Source: a virus. From it: 26,787 nt of DNA. Both the position numbers and the translations under genes were made by a program. The stretch is from positions 1 through 26,787 of IMG/VR virus record IMGVR_UViG_3300042507_007934; one strand, given 5' to 3'. Positions 17,718 through 23,867 of the stretch are shown here, one piece after another. Position 1 is the stretch's first letter. Each line of letters starts with the position of its first letter. The notes under the pieces were generated by a model that saw only the letters and a list, made by a program, of their open reading frames with translations, did no database searches and was not told the DNA's origin.

Positions 17718-18160
17718 TGTGGAAATATAATAATGAAGAAATGACTTGCCTTGAAGATTTCCCTCAAGGCACTTATGGTTTTGTATATAGAGTTATACAT
17801 AAACCTAGTGAAATTGCTTATATAGGAAAAAAAGTTTTATTTCATAATATAAAAAAGAAACTTACCAAAAAAGAATTAAATCTGATAGAAGGTCAGGGAC
17901 GACGTCCTGTATATAGATTAACCCAAAAAGAATCAGACTGGAAGACTTATTATGGTTCTGCTAAACCTATTTTAGAACTTATTAGTAATGGAAGATCAGA
18001 CGAATTTGAACGTACTATTATTAAATTAGCTCCTGATAAAAAATTGTTAACTTATTACGAAACTAAATATTTGTTTGTGTATGAAGTTTTAGAAAAGCCT
18101 GATGATTTTTATAATGATAATATTTTAGGTAAATTTTATAGTAAAGATTTTTTTCAATAA
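17717..18160 (+). CDS. GIY-YIG-like nuclease domain protein
   Basis: A 147-aa protein. The first 45 residues contain YGFVYRVIHKPSEIAYIGKK, which fits the paired GIY (here GFVY) and YIG strands of the GIY-YIG nuclease fold. It is followed by DWKTYYGSAKPILELI, as in phage members of this group. The Glu in LLTYYETKYLF is a good candidate for the metal-binding glutamate of the family. The end (DDFYNDNILGKFYSKDF) matches the layout of small phage GIY-YIG-type proteins that lack a separate DNA-binding domain. It could be a stand-alone nuclease, a homing-type enzyme or a DNA-processing protein. It sits at the end of the structural block, coupled by TAATG. Activity is inferred. Confidence 0.7.
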   Translation: MWKYNNEEMTCLEDFPQGTYGFVYRVIHKPSEIAYIGKKVLFHNIKKKLTKKELNLIEGQGRRPVYRLTQKESDWKTYYGSAKPILELISNGRSDEFERTIIKLAPDKKLLTYYETKYLFVYEVLEKPDDFYNDNILGKFYSKDFFQ

Positions 18161-18178
18161 AACCTCAAATTAATTCGT

Positions 18179-18187
18179 ATATTTATC
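18179..18187 (+). promoter_or_regulatory. ATATTTATC motif, candidate late regulatory site (copy 4)
   Basis: This copy has C at the last position. It ends 3 bp before the ATG at 18191 and reads into ACCATG exactly as at 3571-3585, so the two sites are nearly identical over 15 bp. It is the only such site upstream of the block of head-peptide genes at 18191-20869. Confidence 0.42.
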
Positions 18188-18190
18188 ACC

Positions 18191-18817
18191 ATGAAACGTA
18201 CGGAACTCCTCAACCAGATCAAGAATCATATTTTAAAAGAAGTTCAAGTTAAAACTTCTAAAGTATCCAAAGACAACCCTAATATCTTTGTTGTAGCTAA
18301 AGTAACCTACAAACCCGAGGATTACACTAAATATGTTCGATTCGCACAAGGTACATACACAGGAAATTCTCCAGAACAATACCTAAAAAACGCTATCCAG
18401 TTAAGACAAAGAGAAAAAAAAGAATTTGATCCTAATACTTTAAGTTACTATTTCAATCAAGATGGTAACATGGAAAATTATGAGGTTGAATTTATTGAAA
18501 CTGGTTTGTCTGCAAACGAAGCTACAAGAATGGCTAATCAAAAAAACCAAGAACTTGGTATTAAAGATAAGAGATTAGGTGGTTTAGCAGGTGTTTCTAA
18601 TCCTATTGAAGTAGATAAAAAAGATATTATAGGACCTATGAAAGATGGTTTCTACTATATTGATAAAATGGCTTTACCTAAATATAAAACCTTAAAAGTA
18701 GATAAAAAAATTGAAACTGTTATAAATGGTTTCAATAAACTTACTAAGAAGCCTAAATCTTGGACTTATCTTAAAATTACTTCTCAAATCAAGCCTACTA
18801 CATCTTTAACAAAATGA
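18191..18817 (+). CDS. Unrecognised protein with a targeting-like head peptide (208 aa)
   Basis: The first 17 residues (MKRTELLNQIKNHILKE) form a basic amphipathic helix ending in L-K-E, followed by VQVKTS. This has the form of a T4 capsid-targeting head cleaved after L/I-x-E. The body is Lys-rich and mixed alpha/beta (PNIFVVAKVTYKPEDYTKYV, YEVEFIETGLSANEATRMAN, GFYYIDKMALPKYKTLKV), with no catalytic motif that I recognise. The segment around residues 95-150 reads like a small GIY-YIG-neighbour or helix-turn-helix-like region, but too weakly to claim. It overlaps the next gene as ATGA and opens a run of genes with similar heads. Packaging in the head is an inference. Confidence 0.65.
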   Translation: MKRTELLNQIKNHILKEVQVKTSKVSKDNPNIFVVAKVTYKPEDYTKYVRFAQGTYTGNSPEQYLKNAIQLRQREKKEFDPNTLSYYFNQDGNMENYEVEFIETGLSANEATRMANQKNQELGIKDKRLGGLAGVSNPIEVDKKDIIGPMKDGFYYIDKMALPKYKTLKVDKKIETVINGFNKLTKKPKSWTYLKITSQIKPTTSLTK

Positions 18818-19743
18818 TTAAGTTAAGTTCTCTTTTAAAAGAAATCAAAGTTATATCACCATATGATAGACTAGTTATACAGTTATCAGCTACGGATGAA
18901 TATGGTGAAGCACGAGATAAAACTACACTTATTTTTCCAAAACATGGAGACCAATTACATCCAGAAGATAAAGCATATCTTGAATCAGAAGAAGTAGGTA
19001 TTCCTGAGGAAAGTGGATTTTTTTTCTATTTAGATCTTGCTTTAATGTATTTTGAAAATCAGATTCAACAATTAGGAAATAACCCAGATAGATCTCAAGT
19101 AGAAGATGTAATAATAGAATTAGTAAAAGATTTATCTAAATATATTGAGGAAAATGAAGCTTATTCTATAGAGGATACAGGTCCAAGAGATGATATTGCA
19201 AATAATATTCTAGAGAAATTTAAAGAACTTTTCCCAACCGTTAACCCCCACTTTGTAGGTCTGGGGTGGTTCACTTTTTCTAATGGTTTAGTAGAATCTT
19301 TAGTAGAGGGCGATCCTTCATTTCTTATAGACTTTACCTTTGGGGGTAATGTAAATGAAATTAGAGTAGTAGCTCCTAATCTATCCATAGCTGATTACTT
19401 AAATTCTCCTCAAAATACAAAAGATGTTAGAGATTGGGCGTGGGAATATTCTAGAAATAATTTGGACCGTACTGAACATCAAGAAATCTATAACGACTAC
19501 ATACAGCGTATAAAACCTGGAAGTTTTCGACTTGTTGACCCTGATAGGGATCCAATGGGTGCTACAGACTATAATTTTGATAAAGTTTTTAAGGACCCAC
19601 TTAATGTAGCCACATTCAATTTCTCCACAGAACAAGTATGGTACTTTGCTTTTTCCTCTAACTTTTTAGAGGGAGGTTTTAAATTCTGGGATTTAGAACC
19701 ATTTTTTGCTGGAGATAAACTTATTGAAGCCGTAACTTTCTAA
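18814..19743 (+). CDS. Unrecognised two-unit protein with repeated E-I-K/R-V junctions (309 aa)
   Basis: The head MIKLSSLLKEIKVISP is almost the same as that of the following gene, with L-K-E at 8-10. A second junction, NVNEIRVVAP, lies at about 179-188 and divides the protein into two units. Unit 1 (about 11-178) is acidic and helical (LALMYFENQIQQLGN, VEDVIIELVKDLSKYIEENE) and ends in a beta region. Unit 2 (about 183-309) is Trp/Tyr/Phe-rich (VRDWAWEYSRNNLDR, VWYFAFSSNFLEGGFKFWD). No enzyme motif is recognised. It overlaps the previous gene as ATGA and stops 4 bp before a paralog in head and layout. The junction repeat is seen directly; cleavage there is a hypothesis. Confidence 0.68.
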   Translation: MIKLSSLLKEIKVISPYDRLVIQLSATDEYGEARDKTTLIFPKHGDQLHPEDKAYLESEEVGIPEESGFFFYLDLALMYFENQIQQLGNNPDRSQVEDVIIELVKDLSKYIEENEAYSIEDTGPRDDIANNILEKFKELFPTVNPHFVGLGWFTFSNGLVESLVEGDPSFLIDFTFGGNVNEIRVVAPNLSIADYLNSPQNTKDVRDWAWEYSRNNLDRTEHQEIYNDYIQRIKPGSFRLVDPDRDPMGATDYNFDKVFKDPLNVATFNFSTEQVWYFAFSSNFLEGGFKFWDLEPFFAGDKLIEAVTF

Positions 19744-19747
19744 AGAT

Positions 19748-20869
19748 ATGATTAAATTAGTTAACCTTTTAAAAGAAATTAAAGTTGTTAGTCCAAAAAC
19801 TGAATTGATTTTTTGGCCTGCCCTCTTAAAAGCTTTAAGACGAAATTTTGGAAAAGATTGGAAAATATATAATAATCTTACCACATCTTCCCCCTCAGTT
19901 AAAATCTATAATGCTATCTATAATGCTACTAATAATTTAGAAGATATAAAACAATTTATTGATTCTATTGATGGTTGGAGATCATCTCCCATATCTAGAG
20001 GCCAATTACTAATTTACCCTACAACTATGGCCAGAGGAAAGGTTAAACAGGATATATTGACATCCTATAGACATCCCGAAAGAGAAATCTCTCCTTTAGT
20101 TTTAGATTTTTTTACAAAATTACGCCAACAAGGAATTGCTGATCTTAATACACCCCAGGAGTATTTTTCTTTTATAAAACCCCACTTCCCAGCTGGGGTT
20201 AATGAAATTAAAGTTTTAGATCCTAAAGATATAAATTTTTATGGTAATATACCTGCTTTGGGTATTTTATTTAATTATTCTGATGAGGAACCAGAAATTC
20301 CTTATGAATGGGACGATAAGGAGATACGAAAACTAGTTAAAGGTTTAGGATATAAAGATTGGAAAGATATAGCAGGTGAAGTCACTCACTATTTCCCCCC
20401 AGATGATGAGGATTTTTTAATAACAATTAGAGATCAAGAAAATCGTCCTAATATAGAAGTTAAAGACCTTACTATAGGAATGATTATTAAGAATATTTTA
20501 CAAGACTTCCCTTACGAATCAGATGAACCCATTGAAACTGATAGTTATGTGCCTAAAGTTAAGGATGTTGAAGTTGATAATAGTTTTAAAACAAAACAGA
20601 ATCCAAAATTAAAAGCTCTTATTGAAAAATATAAAGATGAATTAATTGATAAATTTGAATTAGATAGATCTGCTGTAGAAGTAATAGATTACACATATTA
20701 CCCTGAAGTAGGGATTGGATCACCTTATAGCGGATTTGTTAAATCTGTAAAGTTTATCACACCTAAAGATTGGGAAGAAAATAAAAAATATTTTGCTCAA
20801 AATCAAAACTATAGAGAAGCCAAAAATATAAAAATAGGGGGTGTTGATTTAAAATATTATATAAATTAA
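19748..20869 (+). CDS. Unrecognised two-unit protein with repeated E-I-K-V junctions (373 aa)
   Basis: It begins MIKLVNLLKEIKVVSP, nearly the same head as the preceding gene, and carries an internal AGVNEIKVLDP at about 149-159. The first unit (about 11-150) is basic and aromatic (LLKALRRNFGKDWKIYNNL, KQFIDSIDGWRSSPISRG). The second (about 154-373) is acidic and then Lys-rich (EEPEIPYEWDDKEIRKLV, YFPPDDEDFLITIRD, NPKLKALIEKYKDELIDKFE). The differing charge of the two parts suggests that two former genes have fused. No catalytic motif is visible. It is separated by only 4 bp from the upstream paralog and followed by the first 18-bp hairpin repeat. Function is unknown; head packaging is inferred from the head peptide. 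Confidence 0.68.
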   Translation: MIKLVNLLKEIKVVSPKTELIFWPALLKALRRNFGKDWKIYNNLTTSSPSVKIYNAIYNATNNLEDIKQFIDSIDGWRSSPISRGQLLIYPTTMARGKVKQDILTSYRHPEREISPLVLDFFTKLRQQGIADLNTPQEYFSFIKPHFPAGVNEIKVLDPKDINFYGNIPALGILFNYSDEEPEIPYEWDDKEIRKLVKGLGYKDWKDIAGEVTHYFPPDDEDFLITIRDQENRPNIEVKDLTIGMIIKNILQDFPYESDEPIETDSYVPKVKDVEVDNSFKTKQNPKLKALIEKYKDELIDKFELDRSAVEVIDYTYYPEVGIGSPYSGFVKSVKFITPKDWEENKKYFAQNQNYREAKNIKIGGVDLKYYIN

Positions 20870-20877
20870 TAAAAAAT

Positions 20878-20895
20878 ATCTTAAAAGTTAAGCTT
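20878..20895 (+). repeat. 18-bp hairpin direct repeat, left copy
   Basis: ATCTTAAAAGTTAAGCTT occurs here and again, identical, at 22076-22093. It contains a perfect small hairpin (CTTAA, loop AAG, TTAAG). The two copies bracket the three-gene block with shared heads. The left copy is not followed by the CCAAGCTT arm and T-tract that turn the right copy into a terminator. Confidence 0.8.
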
Positions 20896-20910
20896 AGAAA
20901 TAAAATTAAA

Positions 20911-20985
20911 ATGAAAAAACAACTACTTTCCGAAGAATTTACTCGCATGCAAAAGCTTGCAGGCATTGTAAATGAAATTAAAGTA
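20911..20985 (+). repeat. 75-bp coding head repeat, copy A
   Basis: These 75 bp encode the shared 25-residue head. They differ from copy C (21706-21780) at about five positions, by eye, while the DNA after the repeat shows no similarity. The border of similarity falls exactly at the end of NEIKV. Confidence 0.85.
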
Positions 20986-21237
20986 GAACCTCCTATGAAA
21001 TTAAAATTTAAAGAAGGTGTTTACGGTTTTATCTTTGATTCTCAACATGATGAGATTGTAAAAATATTCACATCACCCCCAAGTGAAGCTGAATTAAAAC
21101 GTCTTTCAGGCATGTTAGATGAATATGATATGATATTTACAGACCTTAAAACAGTTAATGAATTGTTTGAAATTGAAAGTAAAGAACAATTATTAGCCGA
21201 TAAAGGATTGAGTCAAGTATTAGATTGGTGGCAATAA
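20911..21237 (+). CDS. Small protein, shared-head family member A (108 aa)
   Basis: The first 25 residues (MKKQLLSEEFTRMQKLAGIV then NEIKV) are almost identical to those of the next two genes; the body then diverges completely. The head is an amphipathic helix ending in V-N-E, close to the L/I-x-E form of prohead protease sites. The body (about 26-108) begins EPPMKLKFKEGVYGFIFD and continues as a small alpha/beta domain ending DKGLSQVLDWWQ. I do not recognise it. It follows the left 18-bp repeat and lacks a Shine-Dalgarno; the start is preceded by AAAATTAAA, as in the next gene. Shared head plus unique body suggests a common delivery address with different cargo. Confidence 0.68.
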   Translation: MKKQLLSEEFTRMQKLAGIVNEIKVEPPMKLKFKEGVYGFIFDSQHDEIVKIFTSPPSEAELKRLSGMLDEYDMIFTDLKTVNELFEIESKEQLLADKGLSQVLDWWQ

Positions 21238-21243
21238 ATTAAA

Positions 21244-21318
21244 ATGAAAAAACAACCACTCTCCGAAGAATTTCAACGCATGCAAAAGCTTGCAGGTATT
21301 ATATCTGAAATTAAAGTA
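21244..21318 (+). repeat. 75-bp coding head repeat, copy B
   Basis: This is the most diverged of the three copies, with changes clustered near the middle (CAACGC for ACTCGC) and before the junction (ATATCT for GTAAAT). The 5' flank (AAATTAAA before ATG) matches that of copy A, so the repeat unit includes the initiation region. Confidence 0.82.
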
Positions 21319-21702
21319 ACATCTGGTTCTTTCCCTCTCCCTAAAGGGTGGAAAGAACTACCTGTAGATAATGACCCAGATCTAGAAGAAGATATTGAAA
21401 TTGAAAGTTATGGTGCCCCTATGGAAGGGTGGGATGAAGATCATCCTGATATTGTAAGCATCTACTCAACCCCAGAAATTGATGCCGAGACCGGAGAACC
21501 AATAGAAAAAAAGCAATACTATGTAGAAGTCTATATATCTTATGGTGATTGGGCAGAAGATATGGAAAAATATGATACATTTATAGGAGCTAAAACAAAA
21601 GCTATAGAAATAATGAATGATATATCTAGTGATTGGCCTGATGATGAAGATTGGGATACCGATTTTGATAATGACGATGATGATAACAATAATGAAATTT
21701 AA
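21244..21702 (+). CDS. Very acidic small protein, shared-head family member B (152 aa)
   Basis: It has the same 25-residue head as its two neighbours, here reading FQRMQKLAGIISEIKV with I-S-E before the junction, an exact match to I-x-E. The body is highly acidic throughout (DNDPDLEEDIEIESYG, GWDEDHPDIVSIYS) and ends in an Asp/Asn-only tail (DWDTDFDNDDDDNNN). The middle contains a small beta strand and helix region (KKQYYVEVYISYGDWAEDME). The charge pattern recalls DNA-mimic proteins, but acidic phage proteins are common and the likeness is weak evidence. It lies 6 bp after member A and 3 bp before member C. Function is unknown; delivery with the phage DNA is inferred from the head. Confidence 0.66.
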   Translation: MKKQPLSEEFQRMQKLAGIISEIKVTSGSFPLPKGWKELPVDNDPDLEEDIEIESYGAPMEGWDEDHPDIVSIYSTPEIDAETGEPIEKKQYYVEVYISYGDWAEDMEKYDTFIGAKTKAIEIMNDISSDWPDDEDWDTDFDNDDDDNNNEI

Positions 21703-21705
21703 AAA

Positions 21706-21780
21706 ATGAAAAAACAACTACTCTCAGAAGAATTTACCCGCATGCAAAAGATGGCAGGCATTGTAAATGAAATTAAAGTA
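21706..21780 (+). repeat. 75-bp coding head repeat, copy C
   Basis: Nearly identical to copy A: about five differences in 75 bp, three of them silent and two in one Leu-to-Met codon. The match stops at the end of NEIKV, as in the other copies. Confidence 0.85.
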
Positions 21781-22059
21781 AAACCTTCATTACCAAAAAA
21801 CGTAGAAGCATTCAAACAATTTATAATCTCAGAATTAGGTGAGGTTTTAGAAGATTACATTGAAAGTGGTGAAAACTTATTTGGTGAGCCCTTTGATGCC
21901 CCTCAATATGAAGAATTAAAAAATTCTATTAATAGCTTAACAACATTAGAAGATATAGAAAATGTCGTTGAGGATTTTTTATATGAAAATGTCTATGAAA
22001 AAGATTACGAAGTAAAAGATTTTTTTCAATATATCTATAGAAATTTTATTGAAGGATAA
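21706..22059 (+). CDS. Small acidic protein, shared-head family member C (117 aa)
   Basis: The head is MKKQLLSEEFTRMQKMAGIV then NEIKV, differing from member A at one residue (M for L). The body starts KPSLPKNVEAFKQFIISELG and is a helical acidic domain (EVLEDYIESGENLFGEP, LEDIENVVEDFLYENVYE) ending in aromatics (VKDFFQYIYRNFIEG). No family is recognised. It begins 3 bp after member B and is followed by the right 18-bp repeat and terminator. Together the three genes look like a cassette row in which one head has been joined to different bodies. Confidence 0.66.
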   Translation: MKKQLLSEEFTRMQKMAGIVNEIKVKPSLPKNVEAFKQFIISELGEVLEDYIESGENLFGEPFDAPQYEELKNSINSLTTLEDIENVVEDFLYENVYEKDYEVKDFFQYIYRNFIEG

Positions 22060-22075
22060 AATATATTTTTAAAAC

Positions 22076-22093
22076 ATCTTAAAAGTTAAGCTT
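22076..22093 (+). repeat. 18-bp hairpin direct repeat, right copy
   Basis: Identical to 20878-20895. Its last bases (AAGCTT) form the left arm of the terminator hairpin that follows, so the small CTTAA/TTAAG hairpin and the terminator stem cannot both form at once. Confidence 0.8.
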
Positions 22094-22115
22094 GGTTTTC
22101 CAAGCTTTCTTTTTT
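22088..22115 (+). terminator. Intrinsic terminator after the shared-head gene block
   Basis: A perfect 8-bp stem AAGCTTGG / CCAAGCTT with a TTTT loop (22088-22107) is followed by TCTTTTTT. Flanking AAAAG and CTTTTT can extend the pairing across a small internal loop. It separates the head-peptide genes from the primase gene that starts at 22127 and is the strongest terminator candidate in the window. Confidence 0.75.
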
Positions 22116-22126
22116 ATCTTATCTAC

Positions 22127-23059
22127 ATGGTTAATCAACTACTTGTAGCGCTTGTCAATTCTGTTTTAGGGCAGGGGAAATCAACTGCAAGAGGTAACCA
22201 AGCCCACACCTGCCCATTTTGCCATCACCATAAACCCAAATTAGAAATAAATCTTAGTGAAGGAAATGGAGATAAAAACCCGTGGCATTGTTGGGTGTGT
22301 GGGAAAAAAGGAGTAAAGCTAATCACTCTATTTAAACAAATTGGAGCTCCTGAAGATAAACTAAACGAATTACGTGCTTTAGTTAAATCTTCATATAAAG
22401 ACGAGCAAACCCAAACCCACGAAGAAGCTAAACTACCTGAGGAATTTAAACCTATTTCTCAAATCACCGAAAATGATATTGTAGGGAGACATGCCATTGC
22501 TTACCTTAAAAAACGAGGTATTACAAAGGCAGATATTCTAAAATACAATATAGGATATTGTGAAAGTGGCAACTTTAAAAACATGATCATAATCCCTTCT
22601 TACAATATTTCAGGTAAACTTAACTATTTCACAGCCCGGAATTTTGATTCTACATCCCCAGTAAAATATAAAAATCCACCTCTTAGCCGAAATATAATTC
22701 CTTTTGAGCTTTATATAAATTGGTCTTCACCGCTTATATTGTGCGAAGGACCATTTGATGCCATAGCCATCAAACGTAATGCTATCCCGCTTCTAGGAAA
22801 AAATATACAAGCTAATTTGATGAAGCGTATTGTAACTTCTCAAGTTGAAAAAATTTATATTGCTTTAGATAAGGATGCCCAAAAAGATGCTTTAAAATTT
22901 ACTGAATTACTCTTGGCTGAGGGTAAAGAAGTTTATATCGTTGACCTGGATGAAAAAGATCCGAGTGAAATGGGATTTGAAAACTTTACTAAACTTATAC
23001 ACGAAACATATCCCACAAATACATTTGACTTAATGTCAAGAAAAATAGCACTATTATGA
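22127..23059 (+). CDS. DNA primase, gp61-like, with zinc ribbon and Toprim domain
   Basis: A 310-aa primase that would make RNA primers for phage DNA replication (T4 gp61 is 342 aa). The N-terminal zinc ribbon has C29-P-F-C32, then WHCWVCGKKG with C55 and C58. The Toprim core is visible as LILCEGPFDAIAIK (Glu207, Asp211) and IYIALDKDAQKDALK (Asp248, Asp250), the acidic residues expected to bind metal. Between them, LKKRGITKADILKYNIGYC and NFKNMIIIPSYNISGKLNYF fit the DnaG/gp61-type catalytic core. It lies directly after a terminator, has no ATATTTATA motif, and overlaps the following nuclease gene by 4 bp (ATGA), as expected for a separate replication transcript. No helicase domain is present. 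Confidence 0.88.
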   Translation: MVNQLLVALVNSVLGQGKSTARGNQAHTCPFCHHHKPKLEINLSEGNGDKNPWHCWVCGKKGVKLITLFKQIGAPEDKLNELRALVKSSYKDEQTQTHEEAKLPEEFKPISQITENDIVGRHAIAYLKKRGITKADILKYNIGYCESGNFKNMIIIPSYNISGKLNYFTARNFDSTSPVKYKNPPLSRNIIPFELYINWSSPLILCEGPFDAIAIKRNAIPLLGKNIQANLMKRIVTSQVEKIYIALDKDAQKDALKFTELLLAEGKEVYIVDLDEKDPSEMGFENFTKLIHETYPTNTFDLMSRKIALL

Positions 23060-23844
23060 TAGAAAAAGGAACTAAAATTTATAAAAAAAGCGTTACAAGA
23101 ATTCTTGAAATAGACCAAGATGCAAAACAGGTAAATTTTTTAGATACACGTTTTTACAAAAAGGGAGACAATTACTACCCTTCAATCACATCTGTTTTGC
23201 AGTACTTCCCTAAAAACAAATTCTTTGAATCCTGGCTTAAAGATGTAGGCCACAATTCAGATGTTATTGTTAGAAGAGCAGCAGATGAAGGAACACAAGT
23301 TCACGAAGCAATTGAAGCCTATTTGGAAGGAAAACAAATTTCCTGGTTAAACGAACAAGGTCAAGCTAACTATTCTTTAGATGTTTGGAAAAATATCTTA
23401 AAATTCGCTGAGTTCTGGAAGCAAGTTAAACCGACCCTCATCAAAAGTGAAATTCACCTATTTTCGGATGAATCTAAAATTGCCGGAACCTGTGACTTGG
23501 TTCTTGAAATTGAAGGCGAGATGTGGATTCTGGATATTAAAACTTCAAACAGCCTCCACACAAGCCAAGATCTTCAAATTGCAGCTTATGCTAAAATGTG
23601 GAACGAAAGCTTTGAAGAAAAAGTTACTCGCACTGGTATTCTCTGGCTTAAATCAGCTAAAAGAGGACCAGACAAATCTGGAAAGAAAATTCAAGGTAAA
23701 GGGTGGGAAGTATACGAGTCAAATCGTTCAATAGAGGAAAACTGGAAATATTTTCAAAATATCCTTGAATTGTACCATCTTGAAAATCCTGATGCCAAAC
23801 CTGCATTTGAGACTCTCCCTTTAACAATTCAATTAGAGGGTTGA
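23056..23844 (+). CDS. PD-(D/E)XK superfamily nuclease (RecB/exonuclease-like)
   Basis: A 262-aa nuclease. It shows the RecB/Cas4-type motif series: SEIHLF with a possible metal-binding Glu near 132, GTCDLVLE with Asp147, then WILDIKTS with Asp160 and Lys162, and Q171-D-L-Q174-I-A-A-Y178, the usual QxxxY-type helix. The N-terminal part (YYPSITSVLQYFP, RAADEGTQVHEAIEAYLEG) matches the lead-in of phage exonucleases of this type. There is no cysteine cluster of the Cas4 iron-sulfur kind. It is coupled to the primase by ATGA, so a role in replication, recombination or host DNA breakdown is likely. Endo- versus exonuclease action cannot be told from sequence. Confidence 0.85.
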   Translation: MIEKGTKIYKKSVTRILEIDQDAKQVNFLDTRFYKKGDNYYPSITSVLQYFPKNKFFESWLKDVGHNSDVIVRRAADEGTQVHEAIEAYLEGKQISWLNEQGQANYSLDVWKNILKFAEFWKQVKPTLIKSEIHLFSDESKIAGTCDLVLEIEGEMWILDIKTSNSLHTSQDLQIAAYAKMWNESFEEKVTRTGILWLKSAKRGPDKSGKKIQGKGWEVYESNRSIEENWKYFQNILELYHLENPDAKPAFETLPLTIQLEG

Positions 23845-23852
23845 TATTTATA
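23844..23852 (+). promoter_or_regulatory. ATATTTATA motif, candidate late regulatory site (copy 5)
   Basis: It begins on the last base of the nuclease stop codon and ends 15 bp before the ATG at 23868. The spacer holds the perfect 10-bp palindrome AAACGCGTTT (23856-23865), which merges into the start codon. It would restart late-type expression after the primase/nuclease pair. Confidence 0.45.
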
Positions 23853-23867
23853 CGCAAACGCGTTTAA

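Noticed and set aside
23056-23844. Cas4 nuclease.
   Set aside because: The PD-(D/E)XK motifs are present, but the cysteines of the iron-sulfur cluster are absent and there is no CRISPR context.
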